DNA of 64,000 nt from Desulfobulbus sp. (GCA_028684915.1 JAQUEZ010000006.1:1-64000), one strand, 5' to 3'; shown: positions 33,156 through 42,176, counted from the first letter of the stretch. Numbers and translations: made by a program. The notes: generated by a model not told the origin, from the letters alone.

Positions 33156-33845
33156 TTATACGTCCCGCGACCAGCTGAAACGGTTGATATAGAGGCCCAA
33201 GGGGTTTTTCTGCAGTTGCATTTCATCATCCGGAGGATCAATCTCGATGGTGAATGCTCCGGTCATGTTTTTCGCTTCGATGGTGGCCCCTTCTTTCGAG
33301 TAGCGGACTTCTTCCCACCGCACCTGGTAGGTGTCCTTTGACAAGGGGACGACGTTCCGGACCTGGACGGAAACGGTTTCCTGGCCGAGCTTGGCGAGTG
33401 GTTGCTCCTTCTGGGCAATTTCGTTGAGAGTGTTGGCAGCGCTTTGACGAAGGTAGGCGTAGGCTTCGAGCCAGTTGTTTTTCGCTACGACCGGATCGAT
33501 GGGAAGCGAGCGGACGCGCTGCACCCACTGGGCAAGGAAGTATTCGAGCACCGGGCCGCCGGGCTTGAAATTGTTTTGAGAAGCCGGACCGACTGCCTGG
33601 ACAAGACCCTCTTTCGTTACTTCTACAACGTAGGGAGTGACAGTGGACTTTGCCGATTGGTAGATGAAGCCGACAAGGAGAATGGCGGTAATGCCGCAAA
33701 GCGACAAAGCGCAAAGGCGCCAGTTTTTTGCCTGGACGACAAGGGAGCCGATCCGGTTGTCCCATTCTGCTTTTGCCCGTTGATAGGGGGTTTCCGGGGC
33801 TTGGTCCGGTTTGAAGTTTATGGGTGGGTTGTTGAATTCGTTCAA
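33156..33845 (-). CDS. trbF: TrbF/VirB8 inner-membrane assembly protein
   Basis: This protein of about 229 residues has one membrane helix (LCALSLCGITAILLVGFIYQ) and a periplasmic NTF2-like domain typical of VirB8/TrbF (FLAQWVQRVRSLPIDPVVAKN, NPLGLYINRFSWSRDV). The open frame starts much earlier, but AGGAGG lies nine bases before TTG 33845 and the family N-terminus begins there, so I use TTG. That Shine-Dalgarno overlaps the stop of the upstream DUF1016 gene (TAGGAGG), coupling the two. Confidence 0.88.
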   Translation of the reverse strand: MNEFNNPPINFKPDQAPETPYQRAKAEWDNRIGSLVVQAKNWRLCALSLCGITAILLVGFIYQSAKSTVTPYVVEVTKEGLVQAVGPASQNNFKPGGPVLEYFLAQWVQRVRSLPIDPVVAKNNWLEAYAYLRQSAANTLNEIAQKEQPLAKLGQETVSVQVRNVVPLSKDTYQVRWEEVRYSKEGATIEAKNMTGAFTIEIDPPDDEMQLQKNPLGLYINRFSWSRDV

Positions 33846-33858
33846 AATCACTACCCTC

Positions 33859-34899
33859 CTAAACATTGTGGTCCTGGTTATCATCCGATAGTTCAGCCTC
33901 AATCTCTTCAATCGTTGGCAGGCTTCCTTTGAAATCTTCCGGGACAGCTTCACTCAGGCGATATTCCGATATTCCAACAGGCTTTGAAATGTCCTTCAAA
34001 GCATATTCGGCCATGAGTTTTTTCTTGTCCTTACAGAGTATGAGGCCAATGCTCGGGTTATCATTTTCATGCTTCATCGTTGCATCAACAGCGGAAAGAT
34101 AGAAGTTCAGCTTGCCGGCATATTCAGGTTTAAAGGCACCAGCCTTCAGTTCGACGACTACATAGCACCGAAGTTTGAGGTGGTAAAAAAGAAGGTCGAT
34201 GTAGAAGTCGTCACCTTCGAGCTCGAAATGGACCTGACGTCCGACGTAAGCGAAACCAGCCCCCAACTCCAAGAGAAAGCGGGTGATATGATCGACAAGT
34301 GCAGTCTCGATGTCTCGTTCGTGTGCTTCCTTGCCTACATTAAGGAAGTCAAAGAGGTAGGGATCTTTGAAAGTCTGCTGCAGCATTTCCGCATGGGGTG
34401 ATGGGAGTTGATTGGAAAAGAGGGCTTTACCTTGACGGTGAATCAATCCACTTTCTATCTGATGAACCAGGACATTACGGCTCCAACCATGTTCAATGTC
34501 AGCTTGGGCATACCATTCACGGTCCTCACGATTTTTCAATTTGGTCAACAGTTCCAGATTGTGCCCCCATGGCAATTGTCCAACGAGTTGTTGGGCAATT
34601 GCCTTATCAGGCCATGCACCAGCAAACGCTCTCATATAAAGAAGGTTGGCACGAGAAAATCCCTTCATATTGGGGAACTCACGCCGCAAATCTTCCGCAA
34701 GATGTCCGACTACTTTTGAACCCCACCCTTGCTGATTTTGACGTTCTAGAATGTCTCTACCGATTTGCCAATAAAGAAGGATCATCTCGCTATTGGCTGC
34801 GAGAACAGCTTTCTGTTGCGATGCTTGGATTCGTTCCTTTACTTCTTTTAGCCAATTGGCGTAGCCTTCGGGCAGCGTTGTTAAAATGCCTTTGGTCAT
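33859..34899 (-). CDS. PDDEXK nuclease-family protein (DUF1016/YhcG) embedded in the conjugation operon
   Basis: This 346-residue protein is a full-length YhcG/DUF1016 member. The N-terminal domain has YWQIGRDILE and the family helix region (FSRANLLYMRAFA, LPWGHNLELL). The C-terminal domain has the nuclease-like core DDFYIDLLFYHLKLRCYVVVELK (D...ELK as PD-(D/E)xK, here split between DFYIDLLFY and VVVELKAG). Members of the group have been linked to recombination and phage defence. Its start overlaps the stop of the small membrane protein (ATGA), and its stop overlaps the trbF ribosome site. It is thus well integrated into the operon though it is not a usual T4SS gene. Confidence 0.88.
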   Translation of the reverse strand: MTKGILTTLPEGYANWLKEVKERIQASQQKAVLAANSEMILLYWQIGRDILERQNQQGWGSKVVGHLAEDLRREFPNMKGFSRANLLYMRAFAGAWPDKAIAQQLVGQLPWGHNLELLTKLKNREDREWYAQADIEHGWSRNVLVHQIESGLIHRQGKALFSNQLPSPHAEMLQQTFKDPYLFDFLNVGKEAHERDIETALVDHITRFLLELGAGFAYVGRQVHFELEGDDFYIDLLFYHLKLRCYVVVELKAGAFKPEYAGKLNFYLSAVDATMKHENDNPSIGLILCKDKKKLMAEYALKDISKPVGISEYRLSEAVPEDFKGSLPTIEEIEAELSDDNQDHNV

Positions 34900-35198
34900 T
34901 TTAAAGCTCCATTACCTTTTTCATCATCAACATCTGCGGAGCAATACGTACGACATCGTTTGAGGCTGGGGGTCTGTTCCGGATCTGAAGTGTTCAACAA
35001 CTCCTCTGCCATTCTTTTCTTTCGCCTTTTGTACAGGAACGCCGCAGTCCAGGCCGCTATGGCGATAATGATGAGATAGATTTCGATATAAGGAATCTGG
35101 AGACGCCATATAATTACTGAAAGCACCGGTGCGCCGATCAGCCAGGACAACCAAGCAATTTTGAATTTTGTTGATGTTTCATTCCATTCTAATGGCAT
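34896..35198 (-). CDS. Small membrane protein of the conjugation operon
   Basis: This 100-residue protein has two adjacent membrane helices (LSWLIGAPVLSVIIW and YIEIYLIIIAIAAWTAAFLY) and a charged cytoplasmic tail with KRRKKR. ATG 35198 follows AAGGAGG; the frame is open ten codons further up. It lies between trbL and the DUF1016 gene. No family is recognised; position suggests an accessory inner-membrane component of the channel. Confidence 0.7.
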   Translation of the reverse strand: MPLEWNETSTKFKIAWLSWLIGAPVLSVIIWRLQIPYIEIYLIIIAIAAWTAAFLYKRRKKRMAEELLNTSDPEQTPSLKRCRTYCSADVDDEKGNGALK

Positions 35199-35214
35199 TG
35201 CAACGGTCCTCCTT

Positions 35215-36132
35215 TCAGGGTTTCCCACCTCTTGCAGCAGCGCGTGTTGCGGCTACGCCCGCACTGACGGGGCCGCCGGTTTTAGCAACTGCTATCTGAC
35301 GGACTGTTGACAAAGTTCTGGAGGCTCCAGAGCTGGCAGTTTGCGCAGACAACGAAGGGGCGCCATAGAGCATTGAGGCTGCGATACTTGGAGCATGCCA
35401 GCACAAAAAAGCGAGCATGGCCGAGGCCACGAAAACATTGACAAAGGAAAGCAAATTCGGCTCTTCGGGGATTGTCAGTTGCTGAAGGATTGGAAAGGTT
35501 ATTGATAGGATGAAAGAAAGAACCATGAGTTTTATGCCGAAACTCATGACTGCCCCGAAGACCTTCTCCGCTATGAATGATGTAGGACGCAATACGCCGA
35601 AGGGGATGAGTATCAGGCCAAGAGTTGCAATAATTCCAAATTCGACCTGAACGAGAAATACCTGTATCGCGATGATGGCGTAACAAAGGACTATCAGCAG
35701 GAAGATAATCAAGTTGGTGAAGTACGCCGGAAGTTCCCAAGGGCTGGCGCTTCCGATTGCCTTTGCCAGGTTGGCAACTACACGGAAGCCTTCCACCATA
35801 ATTGCTGACGGATCATTCATGACTGAAATATTGCTGGAACTCCCTGCCTTACTGCCAGCCCATATGAAACCATCAATTGCCTTTTGTGTGAGCCAAGGAA
35901 ATTCCTTCACAAACCAAATGAAGAAACCTATGAAAATAACCTTACGAAGAAATTCCTTCAGGGCATTGCCGCTTTCATCGAATGACCACATAAGGGAATG
36001 CCAGGTTATTGTTATAAGGGCAAGAACAGCCAACAAGCTCAGAGCCGGACTAAGCAGGCTTGATTGCCCGGATTGAAAAAATCCTTTAAAAAGGTTCAAT
36101 ATCTCCGTAGGTCCCATGGGCAAATAATTCAT
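35215..36132 (-). CDS. trbL: TrbL/VirB6 polytopic inner-membrane protein
   Basis: This 305-residue protein has about six membrane helices and the TrbL signature region (GIIATLGLILIPFGVLRPTS, FIAEKVFGAVMSFGIKLMVL). The C-terminal tail is Ala/Ser/Arg-rich. TrbL/VirB6 forms part of the inner-membrane channel. It is somewhat shorter than many TrbL proteins, whose C-terminal tails vary. Gene order trbJ-(lipoprotein)-trbL fits P-type systems. Confidence 0.93.
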   Translation of the reverse strand: MNYLPMGPTEILNLFKGFFQSGQSSLLSPALSLLAVLALITITWHSLMWSFDESGNALKEFLRKVIFIGFFIWFVKEFPWLTQKAIDGFIWAGSKAGSSSNISVMNDPSAIMVEGFRVVANLAKAIGSASPWELPAYFTNLIIFLLIVLCYAIIAIQVFLVQVEFGIIATLGLILIPFGVLRPTSFIAEKVFGAVMSFGIKLMVLSFILSITFPILQQLTIPEEPNLLSFVNVFVASAMLAFLCWHAPSIAASMLYGAPSLSAQTASSGASRTLSTVRQIAVAKTGGPVSAGVAATRAAARGGKP

Positions 36133-36140
36133 TTTTCCTC

Positions 36141-36329
36141 CTACTCATTCCACATGGGCTTTGTTGGTTTTTGTCTTGTTTGTTTCCATTTCTCAACGTC
36201 CTTTTCCCAATTTCCAAACATGTCTTTTTGTCTCTCTTTTGCCGTTTCTTCTTGGGTTTCGCGTTGTGATTTACATGCTGCTAAACTAAAGGCAAAAACC
36301 ACTATTAATAAAATTGCTATCCGTTTCAT
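36141..36329 (-). CDS. Small lipoprotein (TrbK/VirB7-like position)
   Basis: This 62-residue protein starts MKRIAILLIVVFAFSLAAC, with lipobox SLAAC giving a 44-residue mature lipoprotein. AGGAG precedes ATG 36329. Its last 24 residues (GNWEKDVEKWKQT followed by RQKPTKPMW) are nearly the same as the end of TrbJ encoded next door. Genes at this place encode entry-exclusion TrbK or VirB7-like lipoproteins, but the sequence itself does not prove either. Confidence 0.8.
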   Translation of the reverse strand: MKRIAILLIVVFAFSLAACKSQRETQEETAKERQKDMFGNWEKDVEKWKQTRQKPTKPMWNE

Positions 36330-36337
36330 ATATTCTC

Positions 36338-37096
36338 CTATTTCTTCCACATAGGCTTTGTTGGTTTTTGTCTTGACTGCTCCCATTCTTCAACATCATC
36401 TTCCCAGTTCCCGGCAAACTTCTTCATTCTCGCCAAGGCTGCTGCCTCCCGCTCCGCTTTCTGAGCCATGTATACCCCTTCGGCTTTTGCCGAGGCTGAC
36501 ATGGTCTGTTGAAGCTGAATCAGTTGCTTTGACTGGAGAGCTGCAATCTGGGCTATGGCCTGCAAGCCGTCCTTGGCTCCCGAGACGGCATTTGCCTTTA
36601 CGGTAAGATTTCGCAGGTCATTGGAGTCGGAATTGAACCAGTCCCTGGTCTTGCTGAGGAGCTCCATAGCATCCCGGTTTGTGTTTGCCGTCTCCTGGGT
36701 CCACTGAAGGGCCTTTCTGGCAAAGTCTTCTCCGGTCATGGTGCTGAATTTGGAAAACTCGGGATACATCTCGTCATACTGACGCTGCAAGGAAGCGTAG
36801 TCGCTGGCTATTCCACGAGCCGACTGGATGATCCGCTGCATGTCCTGCATGCCGGTCAGGTCAATCAGGTAGTTGAGATTCTGGAGGTTCTGGGTCTGGG
36901 CTGACAGCTGCTGCAGCTGCGTGGCATATTGTTGCGCCTGGGTAATGTACTGGCGAACCATGTTCATGTAGGAAATCAGCTGCTGCGAGAATGCAGCCGG
37001 ATCAAAAACGATATCCCCAACCCCGAGAACGGCATAGGACGGTGTGCATGTCAGGCTGAAGATTGCGATGGATAAAAGCAGGGTTTTCCATTTCAT
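36338..37096 (-). CDS. trbJ: TrbJ/VirB5-like conjugation protein
   Basis: This 252-residue protein has a signal peptide (ending PSYA), then the TrbJ block VFDPAAFSQQLISYMNMVRQYITQAQQY split at its helices, with long Gln/Ala-rich helices. TrbJ is thought to be the VirB5-like minor pilus or adhesion component. The last 24 residues (GNWEDDVEEWEQS then RQKPTKPMW) are shared with the neighbouring small lipoprotein. GAAAGGAGC lies 11 bases before the ATG. Confidence 0.9.
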   Translation of the reverse strand: MKWKTLLLSIAIFSLTCTPSYAVLGVGDIVFDPAAFSQQLISYMNMVRQYITQAQQYATQLQQLSAQTQNLQNLNYLIDLTGMQDMQRIIQSARGIASDYASLQRQYDEMYPEFSKFSTMTGEDFARKALQWTQETANTNRDAMELLSKTRDWFNSDSNDLRNLTVKANAVSGAKDGLQAIAQIAALQSKQLIQLQQTMSASAKAEGVYMAQKAEREAAALARMKKFAGNWEDDVEEWEQSRQKPTKPMWKK

Positions 37097-37113
37097 CTTT
37101 CAAAAGCTCCTTT

Positions 37114-39537
37114 CTATCCGGTTGCCAGTTGAGGCTTTTCCGGGCTTAGGAATTCAGCATCACACTGAAGGTTCTTATACGCTGCCCATGCAGCGTTGAA
37201 TCCTTCTTTACCATGCTCGGCCAGCAACGTTACGATCATGCGCTGGTCTTCTTTGCTGCCTGCGGCGCAGTACGCCAGGGCGAGAGGCCCCAGACCCAAC
37301 TCGAACAGGCGGTTTCCCATGGGGCTCTGGTAGTAGTACTGGCGTTTCGGCTGCGCCAGGGCAAGGATACGGATCTGTCGGCCGTTGAGTCCGAAGCGGC
37401 GGTAGATTTCCGCCGTGCTCTCTTCCAGGGCCTTGTCGTTCGGCAGGAAAATCCGGGTGGGACACGATTCGATCAGGGCGGTTGCAATGGGGCTGTTGAC
37501 AATATCGGAAAGGCTCTGGGTGGCGAAGATGACACTTACGTTGGCTTTGCGCAGCACCTTGAGCCATTCACGGATCTTCGCGGCGAAGATGGGGTTATCG
37601 AAGAATATCCAGGCCTCGTCGAGAACCAGCATGGTCGGCTTGCCGTCGAACCGTTTTTCCAGGCGGTGAAAGAGATACGACAGCACCGCCGGAACCACGG
37701 CAGGGGTGTTCATGAGGTGCTCCATCTCAAAGCACTGCCATTTGCCATAACCGAGGGAATCCCCGGTTGCATCGAGCAGGTGGCCGTGTGGACCGTCAAT
37801 GGAATAGGACTGCAAGGCTTGGCGGAGCAGACTGTCCTGCAGGAGCGCGATCAGGCCGGAGATGCTGCGTTGTTCGACCGGAGCGGTGGCAAGGCTGGAG
37901 AGGCCGACCCAGATTTCCTGTTTGACCGTGGGAGTGATTTCGATGTTCTCCCTGCGGAGCAGGTCCAGGACCCATTCCGCGGCCCAACTCCGTTCCAGTT
38001 CGTCATCGATGCGAGAAAGAGGCTGGAAGGAAAGGCCGTTAATGTCTTCGCCCAGGTTGTAGAAGTCTCCCCCTACCCCCGCCGTTGCGGCCCGGGCGCT
38101 GCCCCCTTTGTCGAAGATGTACACCTGGGCGTCCAGATAGCGGAGAAACTGTGCTTCAAGGAGTGCAAGCAGGACCGATTTGCCGGAGCCGGTGGGACCG
38201 ACAACCATTGCGTGCCCCACGTCCCCGACATGGAAGGAAACCCTGAAGGGAGTGCTGCCGGTGGTTACGGCATGGAGCAACACCGGGGCATCCAGGTGGC
38301 GGTTCTTTTCCGGGCCAGCCCAGACAGCGGACACCGGCAGGAGGTGAGTCAGGTTCATGGTGTTGAGGATCGGCCTGCGGACATTTGCCCGGCAGTGTCC
38401 GGGAATGGTGCCAAGCCATGCTTCCACGGCGTTCATGCTCTCGGTTATGGTGGTGAAGCCCAGGGAGTTGATGACCTTTTCGACCGCCCGCGTCTTACCG
38501 TCGAGACGCTCCTGGTCCTGGTCCCAGGCGATGACGGTGGCGGTGAAGTATCCGTAGGAAACTTCATCATCGGAAAGTTCCTGCAGGGCTTCGTCAGCGT
38601 CGTATGCCTTGTTCTCGGCGTCGGAATCAACCATGACGCTTTCCGAACCGGATACCATTTCCTTGATCAAGGTAACGATGCCCTTCCGCTTGGAAAACCA
38701 TTTACGTTTGTAGCGGGTCAGCTCCTTGATGGCCTCTTCCTTGTCCATGGGTATGAAACGGGTCATCCAGCGGTATTCGACGGCCAGCCGGTTCAGGGCG
38801 TCAAGTATCCCAGGGATACTTGTTCCCGGAAAACCAAGGACAGAAATTGCCTTGAAGGCCGTATCCCCAAGGCGGGGTTCCAGCCCACCGGTAAGCGGCG
38901 TATCGGCAAGGACCGCGTCCAGGTACATGGGTATGTCAGGAACCCTTACGGGATGGCGGTTAAAAGATATCGTGCCGTGCAGGTAGGTGAGGGTTTCTTC
39001 GTCGGACAACGGCTGGATCTCAGGAATGACACCTTGTAGGAGGTCCAGGAGCCTGCCGGTTTCGATGCCGAACAGGTTAAGCTGTGCCTGGTAATCCACG
39101 GCAACCTTGCTGCTGTTCTCGATAAAGAGTGCCGCGATCCTGTTGGATACGTCCGAAGGGGGGAGATAAACCAGCGTGAGGTAGTAGGAACTTTCAAAGT
39201 GGTTGTTTTCCTCGAAGCTGATACGCCGTTCCTCGTCGATTAGATAACTCAGCTGGTCTGGGAATTCGGAGCGGGGATAGACACGGGACAAGGCCCGTTG
39301 GGCTTCCGCGAAGAAGGCCCACCCGGAACCAAGGCGCTTGAAGACGTTATTGAACCGGGACGAAACGGAGACCAGCTCCGTTTCCGTGGCGCTGTCCAGG
39401 TCCGGCCCACGAAACCTGAAGGTCTTCTGGAAACTGCCGTCCTTGTTGAGTATGGTGCCGGGAGCGACAAGGGCGGCCCAGGGAAGCAGGTCGGAAAGGC
39501 GGTCGGGATTTTTTCTGTACTCTCTGATTCGATACAT
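37114..39537 (-). CDS. trbE: TrbE/VirB4 ATPase of the type IV secretion system
   Basis: This 807-residue ATPase has the CagE/TrbE/VirB N-terminal domain and a C-terminal motor with Walker A VGPTGSGKSVLL, Walker B MLVLDEAWIF, and downstream ATQSLSDI and RIFLPN blocks. VirB4 ATPases power pilus assembly and DNA transfer at the inner membrane. GCGAGG precedes the ATG. It is the largest gene of the operon, and length matches TrbE. Confidence 0.96.
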   Translation of the reverse strand: MYRIREYRKNPDRLSDLLPWAALVAPGTILNKDGSFQKTFRFRGPDLDSATETELVSVSSRFNNVFKRLGSGWAFFAEAQRALSRVYPRSEFPDQLSYLIDEERRISFEENNHFESSYYLTLVYLPPSDVSNRIAALFIENSSKVAVDYQAQLNLFGIETGRLLDLLQGVIPEIQPLSDEETLTYLHGTISFNRHPVRVPDIPMYLDAVLADTPLTGGLEPRLGDTAFKAISVLGFPGTSIPGILDALNRLAVEYRWMTRFIPMDKEEAIKELTRYKRKWFSKRKGIVTLIKEMVSGSESVMVDSDAENKAYDADEALQELSDDEVSYGYFTATVIAWDQDQERLDGKTRAVEKVINSLGFTTITESMNAVEAWLGTIPGHCRANVRRPILNTMNLTHLLPVSAVWAGPEKNRHLDAPVLLHAVTTGSTPFRVSFHVGDVGHAMVVGPTGSGKSVLLALLEAQFLRYLDAQVYIFDKGGSARAATAGVGGDFYNLGEDINGLSFQPLSRIDDELERSWAAEWVLDLLRRENIEITPTVKQEIWVGLSSLATAPVEQRSISGLIALLQDSLLRQALQSYSIDGPHGHLLDATGDSLGYGKWQCFEMEHLMNTPAVVPAVLSYLFHRLEKRFDGKPTMLVLDEAWIFFDNPIFAAKIREWLKVLRKANVSVIFATQSLSDIVNSPIATALIESCPTRIFLPNDKALEESTAEIYRRFGLNGRQIRILALAQPKRQYYYQSPMGNRLFELGLGPLALAYCAAGSKEDQRMIVTLLAEHGKEGFNAAWAAYKNLQCDAEFLSPEKPQLATG

Positions 39538-39603
39538 GTTTCAATCCTCGCCAATCTGATAATAGATAGGCGCAAGGTAAGAAGGCATATGAAATATTGA
39601 ACC

Positions 39604-39858
39604 TCAGACGCCGTAATAACTTTTTTGTTTGATATGCCTCCGGAAGCAGCCAAAAAACTGGGGATCCTTCCTGGTTGCGAAAACGGCAAGTACGTGCAGA
39701 ATGATACCGACGGGAATTGACCAGAAGGAGTGAAGGCCGAGGCCGAAGGCGGCAACGAAGGTGCCGTTGAGTATGGCAATGTCTCGCGGGACACCGGCCA
39801 GCATTATCTGTTGAGTCAGGCTGCGGTGGATGGAAACATCGTAACCGTTAGCCGCCAC
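39604..39858 (-). CDS. trbD: TrbD/VirB3 inner-membrane protein
   Basis: This 84-residue protein starts at GTG 39858 behind AAGGAGG. It has the VirB3 layout: a short N-terminus (VSIHRSLTQQIMLAGVPRDI), two close hydrophobic segments (residues 28-60) and a basic C-terminal end (RKDPQFFGCFRRHIKQK). It helps VirB4 and pilus assembly. Flanked by trbC and trbE as expected. Confidence 0.9.
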   Translation of the reverse strand: MAANGYDVSIHRSLTQQIMLAGVPRDIAILNGTFVAAFGLGLHSFWSIPVGIILHVLAVFATRKDPQFFGCFRRHIKQKSYYGV

Positions 39859-39876
39859 GCGTCCTCCTTTCCGGCA

Positions 39877-40185
39877 TTAGAAAGTAACGCCGCCTGCGAA
39901 ACCGAAGAAGCCGATACCGAAACTGGTAGCCGTGAATGCGATGGAAAGGCCGAAGGCGATCTGTAAGATCTTCCTGAAGCCCCCTCCCCCTTCACCGAAT
40001 GCCAGGGCAAGGCCAGTGGCGGCTATTGCTATTGCTCCAATGACTTTTGCCACCGGTCCCGTTATCGAGTTCAGAATCATATTCAGAGGAGTTTCCCAGG
40101 GCATACCGGAACCAGCAGCGAGAACGTTTGATGCGGAGAACAGCAGAAAGACAACCAGGGCCAGTGTTATTGATCGCCTGCGCAT
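39877..40185 (-). CDS. trbC: TrbC/VirB2 pilin
   Basis: This 102-residue prepilin has a cleavable signal (ending SNVLAAG), then two hydrophobic helices separated by a short glycine-rich loop (FGEGGGGFRK). This is the VirB2/TrbC pilin architecture. GGAGGTAAC precedes the ATG. It is the first recognisable gene of the operon; trbB, which usually precedes trbC, is missing, and an IS sits 270 bases upstream. Confidence 0.9.
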   Translation of the reverse strand: MRRRSITLALVVFLLFSASNVLAAGSGMPWETPLNMILNSITGPVAKVIGAIAIAATGLALAFGEGGGGFRKILQIAFGLSIAFTATSFGIGFFGFAGGVTF

Positions 40186-40370
40186 TAGTTACCTCCAATG
40201 TTTTTTCACACCCATTTATACAGAATAAGATATTTTAATGCCAGCGTTTTAATCTTTGCCTTGCTTTGCTTTTAGTGGGTGTCAGATTGCCTGGTGCTCC
40301 CCCTATTCCGGCAAGTTTTTCCACAAGGTTTTTCCTTCTTGTTAAGTCTTTTATTTAAATATCTTGTTAG

Positions 40371-40454
40371 GGTGCACATGATGCACCTGATAGGTGGCTT
40401 CAAGTGCTTGACATGCACTTGTTTGCCTTTCTCAAGTGCACAAGGTGCACTTGT
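40371..40454. promoter_or_regulatory. Array of three palindromes upstream of the conjugation operon
   Basis: Three spaced inverted repeats occur: GGTGCA-N5-TGCACC (40371-40387), CAAGTGC-N7-GCACTTG (40401-40421) and CAAGTGCAC-AAG-GTGCACTTG (40433-40453). The last is repeated beyond the IS at 42189-42209. The second has TTGACA inside its spacer. They are probably operators or handling sites for the transfer operon. Confidence 0.6.
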
Positions 40455-40557
40455 CTCGTCTTTGGCCTTTTACTAGATAAACTAACGTTGAGAGCTTGCA
40501 ACTCTCGACTTTTTTTGTATTATATTATCTAGTGATATAACTAGACTGGAGGGTGCC

Positions 40558-40758
40558 ATGGGATATCCAACAAAAGTCCAATTAATCAAACGCAAACAAA
40601 GCGAGCAGTGGTACATCAATTTCCCTGCTGCTGTGGCTCAGGCAATGGAATTCGAACGCGGGGAAACGGTCGAATGGATTGTTGAGGACAAGGAGAGCCT
40701 CGTGCTGCGTCGCCAGAAGGTACCGCCATCAGCGATGAAAAAAAAACGGCAGGAATGA
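40558..40758 (+). CDS. AbrB/MazE-like small DNA-binding protein of the IS
   Basis: This 66-residue protein (MGYPTKVQLIKRKQSEQWYI...) has the swapped-hairpin AbrB pattern: a basic first strand, then FERGETVEWIVEDKESLVLRR. Such folds are found in MazE-type antitoxins and transition regulators. Its stop overlaps the transposase start (ATGA), so it is probably a regulator of transposition. The promoter region before it contains TATTATATTA and a TAACTAGA-type repeat. Confidence 0.7.
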   Translation: MGYPTKVQLIKRKQSEQWYINFPAAVAQAMEFERGETVEWIVEDKESLVLRRQKVPPSAMKKKRQE

Positions 40759-42176
40759 TCGACGCCTTCAACCGGTTATTCGATCAGACAAAGCCCGCTT
40801 TTGCTCAGGTCCGCACATTTGAGCGTGCCCGTACCCTGGCCATGAGTTCTTTGGTTGGGTTGGGACGGCGGACAGTGAGCGGTATGCTCTGCGCCAGTGC
40901 CCAACAGTTCACCGACTGGTCGGCCGCGTACCGGCTGTTCGAACGGCAGCGGTTTGACAAGGATGTCCTGTTTGCACCAGCACGCAGGGAGGTCGTGGGG
41001 CGGCTTGGACAGGATGAACCGTTGGTGGTGATGATGGATGATACGCTAATTCGCAAACGTGGGCGTAAGGTACATGGCACAGGCTGGAAGCGGGATCCCC
41101 TGGGGCCGCCATTTTGCTCTAACTTTGTCTGGGGGCAGCGCTTTCTCCAGGTTTCGGCGGCATTGCCGGATCTGTCCGTGACTGGTCAGGCCAGGGGGAT
41201 TCCTATCGATCTGACCCATGCCCCGTCTCCTGCAAAACCGGGGAAGAAAGCGGCTAAGACGGTCTGGGACGAGTATCGGCTTCAGCAGCAGACCATGAAG
41301 GTAAGTAGCGCCGGAGCGGCCCGGTTGGCTGACTTGCGCAAGCAGCTTGACCAGGAAGATGGCGGACGGCGTCTAATCGTTTCGGTTGACGGCGGATTTA
41401 CCAATCGCACGGTGTTCCGGAACTTACCGGACAATACGGTTGCCATCGGTCGCATTCGAAAAGACGCAAAGCTGTTTCTCCCTCCGACTGAAGACAACAC
41501 GCCTCGGCGAGGCCGACGGCGTTGGTACGGCGCACCATTGCCGACTCCTGAACAGATCCGCCAGGATGATGCGTTTGCCTGGCATACCGTCCAAGCATTT
41601 GCCGCTGGCAAGACTCATTCGTTCGACGTCAAGACGGTTGCGCCGCTGCGCTGGCTTGGCACTGGCGTAACCGATGCCCGACTGGTTATCGTCCGTCCCC
41701 TTGCCTACCGGCCACGCAAAGGAGCACGGCTTCTCTATCGTAATCCGGTCTACCTTCTTTGCACCGACCCGGATCTGCCGCTTGAGCGACTACTGCAATC
41801 CTATTTGTGGCGTTGGGAAGTAGAGTTGAACTTCAGGGATGAGAAGACGGTGATCGGGGTTGGCGAGGCGCAGGTGCGTTCGCAAGCGGCTGTCGAAGCT
41901 GTTCCCGCGTTCGTCGTTGCGGCGTATGCATTCCTTCTTCTGGCCGGCACCAGCCTGAACCGAGGGGAGTCTGACTTGCCTCAACCAAAGTGGCGAACGT
42001 CTACGCCTCCTGATAGGGAAAGCACAGCAAGGATGGTTGGCATGTTTCGAGCACAACTGTGGGGTAAAGCAATGGGAGTCAATTTACGGGACTTCGCTAA
42101 CAGGAAGGCTTCGGAGATGAACCCTGTTTTATTCGAAAAATCCTTGCCGGCTGCGGTTTGTTATGCCTTCAGATAG
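40755..42176 (+). CDS. DDE transposase (IS4/IS701-superfamily-like)
   Basis: This 473-residue transposase has the N-terminal FTDWSAAYRLFERQRFD region and a DDE catalytic core: MMDDTLIRKRG (first D), IVSVDGGFTNR (second D) and YLWRWEVELNFRDEKTVIG (YREK-like end with the E). GTG/ATG overlap with the AbrB-like gene couples translation. Protein and termini are intact, so the copy may be active. Confidence 0.88.
   Translation: MIDAFNRLFDQTKPAFAQVRTFERARTLAMSSLVGLGRRTVSGMLCASAQQFTDWSAAYRLFERQRFDKDVLFAPARREVVGRLGQDEPLVVMMDDTLIRKRGRKVHGTGWKRDPLGPPFCSNFVWGQRFLQVSAALPDLSVTGQARGIPIDLTHAPSPAKPGKKAAKTVWDEYRLQQQTMKVSSAGAARLADLRKQLDQEDGGRRLIVSVDGGFTNRTVFRNLPDNTVAIGRIRKDAKLFLPPTEDNTPRRGRRRWYGAPLPTPEQIRQDDAFAWHTVQAFAAGKTHSFDVKTVAPLRWLGTGVTDARLVIVRPLAYRPRKGARLLYRNPVYLLCTDPDLPLERLLQSYLWRWEVELNFRDEKTVIGVGEAQVRSQAAVEAVPAFVVAAYAFLLLAGTSLNRGESDLPQPKWRTSTPPDRESTARMVGMFRAQLWGKAMGVNLRDFANRKASEMNPVLFEKSLPAAVCYAFR

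Noticed and set aside
37213..39039. A 608-codon plus-strand frame inside trbE
   Set aside because: trbE on the minus strand has full VirB4 motifs; the opposite frame lacks any domain.
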